Position numbers and translations under genes: made by a program. A model generated the notes under the pieces. It had not been told where the DNA came from. It made no database searches and saw nothing but the letters and a program-made list of their open reading frames with translations. Positions 58,955 through 64,000 of a stretch of 64,000 nucleotides of DNA are shown here, one piece after another. Source of the DNA: Otatea glauca (Eukaryota > Streptophyta > Magnoliopsida > Poales > Poaceae); contig CM070725.1 in assembly GCA_036346275.1 (NCBI GenBank), positions 697,001-761,000 of the forward strand, read 5' to 3'. Numbering within the stretch: the stretch's first letter is position 1; each line of letters opens with the position of its first letter.

Positions 58955-59481
58955 CTCTCTCCGTTGATAAATATAAGACCTCTATAATTTGAATGGTCTT
59001 ATTGAAAAATATAAGACGTGCATGTGATTTAATGAGACTTTCCACTTATACCCCCATTTATTCTCTCTCAACCATATGCATTTATTCATTATCTCTCATC
59101 TTCCAAGACAATTAAGAGGATATGTACAATAAGGTCACGTCACCAGGCTCTTAGCCTGTACACGTTAGCTTTGGTCTATGTGGAGAAGTGAGAAAAGAAG
59201 AAAGAGAAGAGAGCTGACTCTTATTTAGTAGCTAGCTTTGCACGGGAGTATAGGTAGATCATTTATGTACAAAAGAGAAAAGATATTTATTACACAATAT
59301 CTAAAGATAACCTTTAGAGACAGTTATAGTACAAACTGACTTTTAGCTTACTATTAGCCAGTAGTTGGCTTTGCTATTGTACTTGCCCTAAGTCATTTCC
59401 TCTTATGTATTTATCAATTTCACTACAACCTTAATCCTTGTGACAAATCAAAATACGCCTTATATTTACCAACAGAGGGAG
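58955..59481. mobile_element. Stowaway-type MITE split by a Tourist MITE
   Basis: CTCTCTCCGTTGATAAATAT at the left pairs with ATATTTACCAACAGAGGGAG at the right, with TA flanks (58953-58954, 59482-59483). The interior is interrupted at 59113-59401 by another MITE. Confidence 0.85.
59116..59398. mobile_element. Tourist-type MITE, copy 2, nested in Stowaway
   Basis: 283 bp; left GAGGATATGTACAATAA, right CTATTGTACTTGCCC, TAA on both sides (59113-59115, 59399-59401). Shares GTGAGAAAAGAAG and CTCTTATTTAG motifs with 58601-58886. Confidence 0.85.
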
Positions 59482-59640
59482 TACTTGATAAATTTGTGCG
59501 AGTACTACGCAAGTTGTTCTACTTGTGGGAACCGAACCACTGTATTGATGGCGTGGTGAATGTTGCGGGCTAGGAATCAACTATTGGTGTCATCGTCGAG
59601 TTGTGGTATGCGACTCTTTATCTATTAACGTGCGTGTAAC

Positions 59641-59976
59641 CAGGGTTCACAAAAACGAATTTCGAAATTCGCGGTACGAAAACCGCAAAAACCGCTCGAA
59701 AACCGTAAAAAACCGAAGGGTTAATAAATCAAATTTTTCTGAAAAAATCCAAAAAAATAGAAAACCGCGGTTTTTCGCGAAAAACCGCTGCCAAATGGAT
59801 GTTCATCGCAAAAACGGTTTTTGACGAAAAACCGAGCACATAAATTTTTTCAAATTTTTTAAAATTTTAAAATTATTTTTTTGAATGTACCGGCTTACCC
59901 AACGGTTTTTGATTTCGAACCTCAGACGCTCGAAAACCGCGGTTTTCGAGCGGTTTTCGTCGGTTTTGTGAACCTG
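59641..59976. mobile_element. Self-complementary hAT-like MITE
   Basis: 336 bp; CAGGGTTCACAAAAACG and the inverse CAGGTTCACAAAACCG. Left flank CGTGTAAC, right flank CGTGTGTAAC, an 8 bp duplication with one extra GT. The interior is built from CGAAAACCGC and its inverse GCGGTTTTCG. Confidence 0.7.
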
Positions 59977-60488
59977 CGTGTGTAACTCTTAGTGTCCACT
60001 CTTACTCATTCGCGAATTCGTTATCCCCAAACTCTCTATTTCTATCATGTATTTATCCCCAAACTCTCTATTTCTATACGTACGTACGTGTGTATATGCT
60101 GCACGGATGTACACGTGTGTAGCGTCTACGTCGTAAAAAAACCGTGCTATAAATTTAAAAGCAGCGAATCTATCATCAAATTATAGTACGAACATAACAT
60201 CCAGCTGGGCACGCACGCATGCTCTCATCTAGCTAGGTCAGGATGAGTGGAAAAGACTAGCTGAGGGATGACGATCGAGGCGATTCAGATTGGAACTGTA
60301 AAAAGTTAAAAGTGAGGGGGCATGGCATGGCATGGCATGGCAGTGTGACTGACCCACCAAGGGAAACAAACAAAAAAGGACAAGGAAGCTAATTGCAATG
60401 CTTGCAAATATCGATCATCCATGCATGACTGATGAGTAGATCAATTGATGCAGGTAGGAATCCTACCTCTATTACATTTAGTGAAACC
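59977..60488. other. Intergenic, no gene recognised
   Basis: Has a 23-24 bp tandem repeat containing TATCCCCAAACTCTCTATTT (60021 and 60054) and a (GGCAT)n tract at about 60319-60341. No coding frame. Confidence 0.6.
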
Positions 60489-60997
60489 TCAGGCACCAGG
60501 TGAGTTGAGCCGGTTTGGCTCGAACTGAGTCACGAAAAAAATTATATTTAGATCTTTTTCTAAAAAAAATTATGGTTAAATTCTTTTTAGAAAAAAAAAG
60601 TTACATTATATCCTATTCTGAAAAAAAATATTATGTTTATATCCTTTAGGTCTTTTTAAGCATTACGTTTAGGTCCTATTTTGTCGTTATCTAAAAAAAT
60701 ATAGCATTTAGGTCTTTTTTTTAGTCCTTTTTTGAAAGAAAAACCGTTCAGATCATTTTTTTTTCATTTTTTACGTGTGGAGCGGCGATCGTGCCTTGGC
60801 ACGCCACGGTAGCTCAGATATATTTATATCCTTTCAACCGTTCCGCCGAATAAATGCGAAAAAACGCAATTACGTTTGTATTCTTTCAACCGTTTCGCAT
60901 GTCTCATTGATTTACTCGCGTAGGGAGCGGCGATCACGCGTTTTCTTGATTTGCTCGCGTGGATAGCGATGATCGCGCCCCGCGGTTGCTTACCTAG
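60489..60997 (+). mobile_element. Helitron-like homopolymer-rich element, second copy
   Basis: Plus-strand counterpart of 42130-42900: a left tip with TTGAGCCGGTTTGGCTCGAA, poly-A/T runs alternating with TTAGGTCCTTTT words, and a GC-rich end (GCGATGATCGCGCCCCGCGG) followed by CTAG|T at 60994-60997. About 510 bp. Confidence 0.5.
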
Positions 60998-61050
60998 TTA
61001 AATCGATATGTCAAAGCTGGAAATTGGAATCAGGCAGGCAGGCCGGCATG

Positions 61051-62495
61051 CAAGGTTTCAAATTTCGGTTTTGGAATAAATTTCGCCCCGGGTCGGATAA
61101 CGAAATTTCGCTATTTCGAAATTTCGGAATTATTTCGGACAAAATTTGAATTTGAAAATTCAAATCCGGTCCAATCCGGAAAAAAAACCCGAAATTCGGT
61201 GAAAAAACCCGAAATTTCGGGCGAAATATCCAAATTTTGGGTTTTACCTTTGGTGAAAAGTGGTTTAAACGTTATCGAAAAATTTTGCAATTTTTTGGAG
61301 GTTCTGACACAATTATGATGTTCTCACAAAATTTCAGCTGATTATCACACATGAGGATTTTAAAAATTCGAGAGTGATATCTTGTCTGATAAAACACTGA
61401 CCGACAAGTTTGATCGGAATGGAAAATGGTACAAATCAAGTTATAAACTGCTGAAATTTTTTGTGCATGGCTATGATCCATAACTAATTTTCTCATAAAA
61501 ATGTAAGCTGATTATCATATGTGAGGAATTTTTAAAAATTCGGAGAGTGGCGCTGTCCTGATAGAACACTGACCGACAAGTTTGATCCGAATGGAGAATG
61601 ATACAAATGAAGTTAGAAACTGTTGAAATTTTTTGTGCATGGTTATGATGTATCTATAATGCTCTCATAAAATTTTCAGATGATGATCAAACTGTATGAA
61701 TGTTTAAAAATTCGAACAGTACTACTGACATGTTAAAAGGCTTACCAGCAAACTTGAACAAAATGAAAAAATATGTAAACCATAATTTTTTTTGAAAATT
61801 TTAAAGAATGGTGATAAGGAAGTTCTTAATATCCCATAAAAATTGTGATTCACGATCACACTCCAGTGAATTTATAAAATTCTTACAAGGCACAGTACCA
61901 TTTATGTTTTTTTCTTTTTTATTTTTAAAATATAATATAACAAACGAAGTTCAATGCTTACATAGATTTGATTGACTAAACAAACAAAGTTCAAATTTTT
62001 TGAAAAATTTGTATAATGTTACTGAGTCAATTATTAATCTCTTAAAAGAAATTTAGATCATAATCACACTCAAGAAAATTTATAATTTGTATAATGTTCA
62101 TTCTGTTTTTGATTTTTTAAAGATAACAAATGAAGTTAAATTATTTTTAAATTTTTTATATATGATCCTAATATACTAAGTATAGTATCATAAAATTTTC
62201 AGATTATTATCATGCTTGTACAATTTTATAAAAATCTGACAGTGTTTGTGCTAAAATTTTAAAATGTTTAAAAAATTAGGTTTTTCAACAAATTGTCATA
62301 GGAGATGACTTTCCTAAGGGTTATTGGACCAAATCCGGCCCTAAAACTTTCAAAACCGGCAAAAAAACACGAAATTTCGCCAAAAAACGAAATTTCGGAT
62401 TTTTACTGTAGCAATTTCACATTTTTTTTTAAATTTTTTTTCCGGTCGGTACTTAAGATATCTGGGTGGTCCGAAATCCGAAATTTCGAACCTTG
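61051..62495. mobile_element. hAT-type non-autonomous element, copy 2, perfect TSD
   Basis: 1445 bp between CCGGCATG at 61043-61050 and the same 8 bp at 62496-62503. Ends CAAGGTTTCAAATTTCGG and the inverse CAAGGTTCGAAATTTCGG. The 8 bp duplication and CA-start place it with hAT elements. No transposase. Confidence 0.88.
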
Positions 62496-62503
62496 CCGGC
62501 ATG

Positions 62504-64000
62504 CACTTAGTTACGTACCGACCATTATTCTTACTCGATGCATCGATCCATCCATCTCGGGCTATATCGATCGATATGATCCATCTCTTGAGCTCGACCG
62601 ACCGTAAATGCGGCCGGCCACGCACAGAAGCTGGCTGGCTAGCTAGCCAATGTCCTGTTAGGTCGTACTGGACGAGTAATCACTACTGACACCTAGCTAC
62701 AGTGTATTACCGATGAGTAGTAGTATTGCATTGCATGCAATATATGTATTGCTGCGCGTGTCTGTATTTTCCACACCGACCGTACGTAGGTGATCTAGCA
62801 GGGGACAGGACGTGCCCATATATATATATATCACTCTTTGAGATGTGATGGAATCAGCCTGAAGTCTCCCACACTTTGAGTATTTGAAGGTAGAGGTGAG
62901 ACTCCAACTTAGTTGGATACTTGGATGTGTGTATAAAAACCTGCATGTGTGCCTACTATTGCACCTGCTAGTTCTCATTATCGATCATACCAGCCGCTTA
63001 TTACTCGTTCATAAACGTTAAATTTGACTGGTGTCATTTTAGTGTCGTTTGTTTAGATGCTACTCAAATAACAAAAGATGCGATAGAACTAACAACGATC
63101 CGTGTGCACGCTTGCACAACAATCAGCGTGCACTCGGACTAAAGTGGGTTTTTATCTCTTAGGATCTGTTTGTACGAGTGATAATTTCTTTAAATTAAAT
63201 TAGATCCTTAAATATTCCAATAAAATATTTCAGATCTACATCTCCGAGTCCCATTTGCTGGCTGGTTTATCCTCATTTACATTGAGACCTGCATACATAT
63301 ATTTTGAGAATAGGGAATACAGTAACAGATAAAATGATGCGAATCACGAGATGAAGCGGACGGCGGATGAGACAGGTGCATGGATGTCATTGTCGGCATT
63401 TCGAGCACCGGCAAGTAAATTTGTAAGTTTAAGGGGTCGCGCGTTCCACTCCCTGAATGGTTAGACTCAGAAGTCCAAGATGTATCTTGGTTGAGGCGTA
63501 AGATCCCTACTCCATTCGTGTGGTGGCGTTGTATTCTATTTAGCATGATGATCGCACAAGGTTTATGTTTAGAGTGCCAATGACTTAGCGAGATGGGTTC
63601 GATGGCGCTCCGGTCTGTTGTTTTCTCTCTCCCTCTCCCGTTCTACGGAGCTCCCGCCTCCTTTTATACGAAAGGTAGGGGCAGTTACATCGAAATTGGG
63701 AGAGGACGAGACGACCTACACTAGGAGCTTGGTCCTTCGTTCATGGACCGATCGGCCTTCGCCTTGCCCATGCCGGTCGGTAGCTTAGTTGGTCGAGGCG
63801 GTTAGGTATTTCTCCGAAACGGCGTACCGCCTCCGCGAACCTTATGGGTGTTGACGTTCTTTGTGCTCGACGTGGGCGCCTCGGGAGAGGGCATGTCTTC
63901 GTACTGTATGTGACCGGCTGATGGGACTGGGAGCATGACTTCGGTCAGCCATGTAAACCTTCTGGGGAAGGAGCCACCTGCCATCGTATAGTCACTTTGA
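62504..64000. other. Intergenic to window end, no gene recognised
   Basis: Short frames only. From about 63590 the sequence is GC-richer with a TTTTATA box at 63662-63668 after a CT-rich stretch, which could be LTR or promoter DNA cut by the window edge. I cannot assign it. Confidence 0.45.

Noticed and set aside
62697..62978. 93-residue minus-strand ORF
   Set aside because: Composition and lack of motifs suggest chance; contains a TATATATA run.

Overview
This is a window of nuclear DNA from a grass. Evidence: two plastid-type [2Fe-2S] ferredoxin genes with GC-rich first parts, a PM41-like seed maturation protein, a multi-exon plant PHD/acetyltransferase gene of the IDM1 type, and dense grass-style transposable elements (Ty1/copia, Ty3/gypsy chromovirus, PIF/Harbinger, hAT, Stowaway and Tourist MITEs). 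The sequence alone does not let me name the genus.

Layout. 1-5168: decayed copia retrotransposon (integrase, RT, RNase H, 3' LTR), split by a second copia fragment carrying a gag with a five-fold repeat. 5169-6163: no gene seen. 6164-6471: Stowaway MITE. 6472-14200: minus-strand IDM1-like gene of seven clear exons (8156-13903), with possible extra 3' exons and one GC-AG intron. 14230-16032: intergenic with MITE-like inverted repeats. 16033-16386: minus-strand PM41-like gene with RY and G-box motifs upstream. 16740-22972: a 6.2 kb PIF/Harbinger transposon with TIRs, a TTA target duplication, a Myb-like ORF and a DDE transposase, both frameshifted; a 390 bp MITE abuts it and shares one TTA. 23366-27258: repeats, a CACTA-like terminus, no gene.

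27259-41640: two minus-strand ferredoxin genes of the same length (142 aa) form a tandem pair. Their upstream regions share a G-box plus I-box module; the first also has six TTGGGG units. Between them lies a gypsy chromovirus (29375-40558) with 3.07 kb LTRs, preceded by a truncated copy of its own 3' end.

42130-64000: almost entirely transposons. They include a homopolymer-rich Helitron-like family (42130-42900, 60489-60997), a repeat-rich stretch (43260-45300), Tourist MITEs, an RNase H remnant, an LTR-like block and copia pol fragment (46970-49550), a gag-only LTR element in antisense (49554-54552, TSD ATTAG) itself holding a copia solo LTR (TSD ATTTG), two related 1.45 kb hAT-type elements, and a Tourist nested inside a Stowaway. 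The last 1.5 kb has no recognised gene.

The host genes do not form an operon-like unit. Ferredoxins carry electrons in the plastid, the IDM1-like protein is a predicted nuclear chromatin regulator, and PM41 belongs to seed desiccation. Several retroelement reading frames carry single-base indels while host genes are intact, so decay is the simplest reading; residual indel errors in a draft assembly are an alternative for some.
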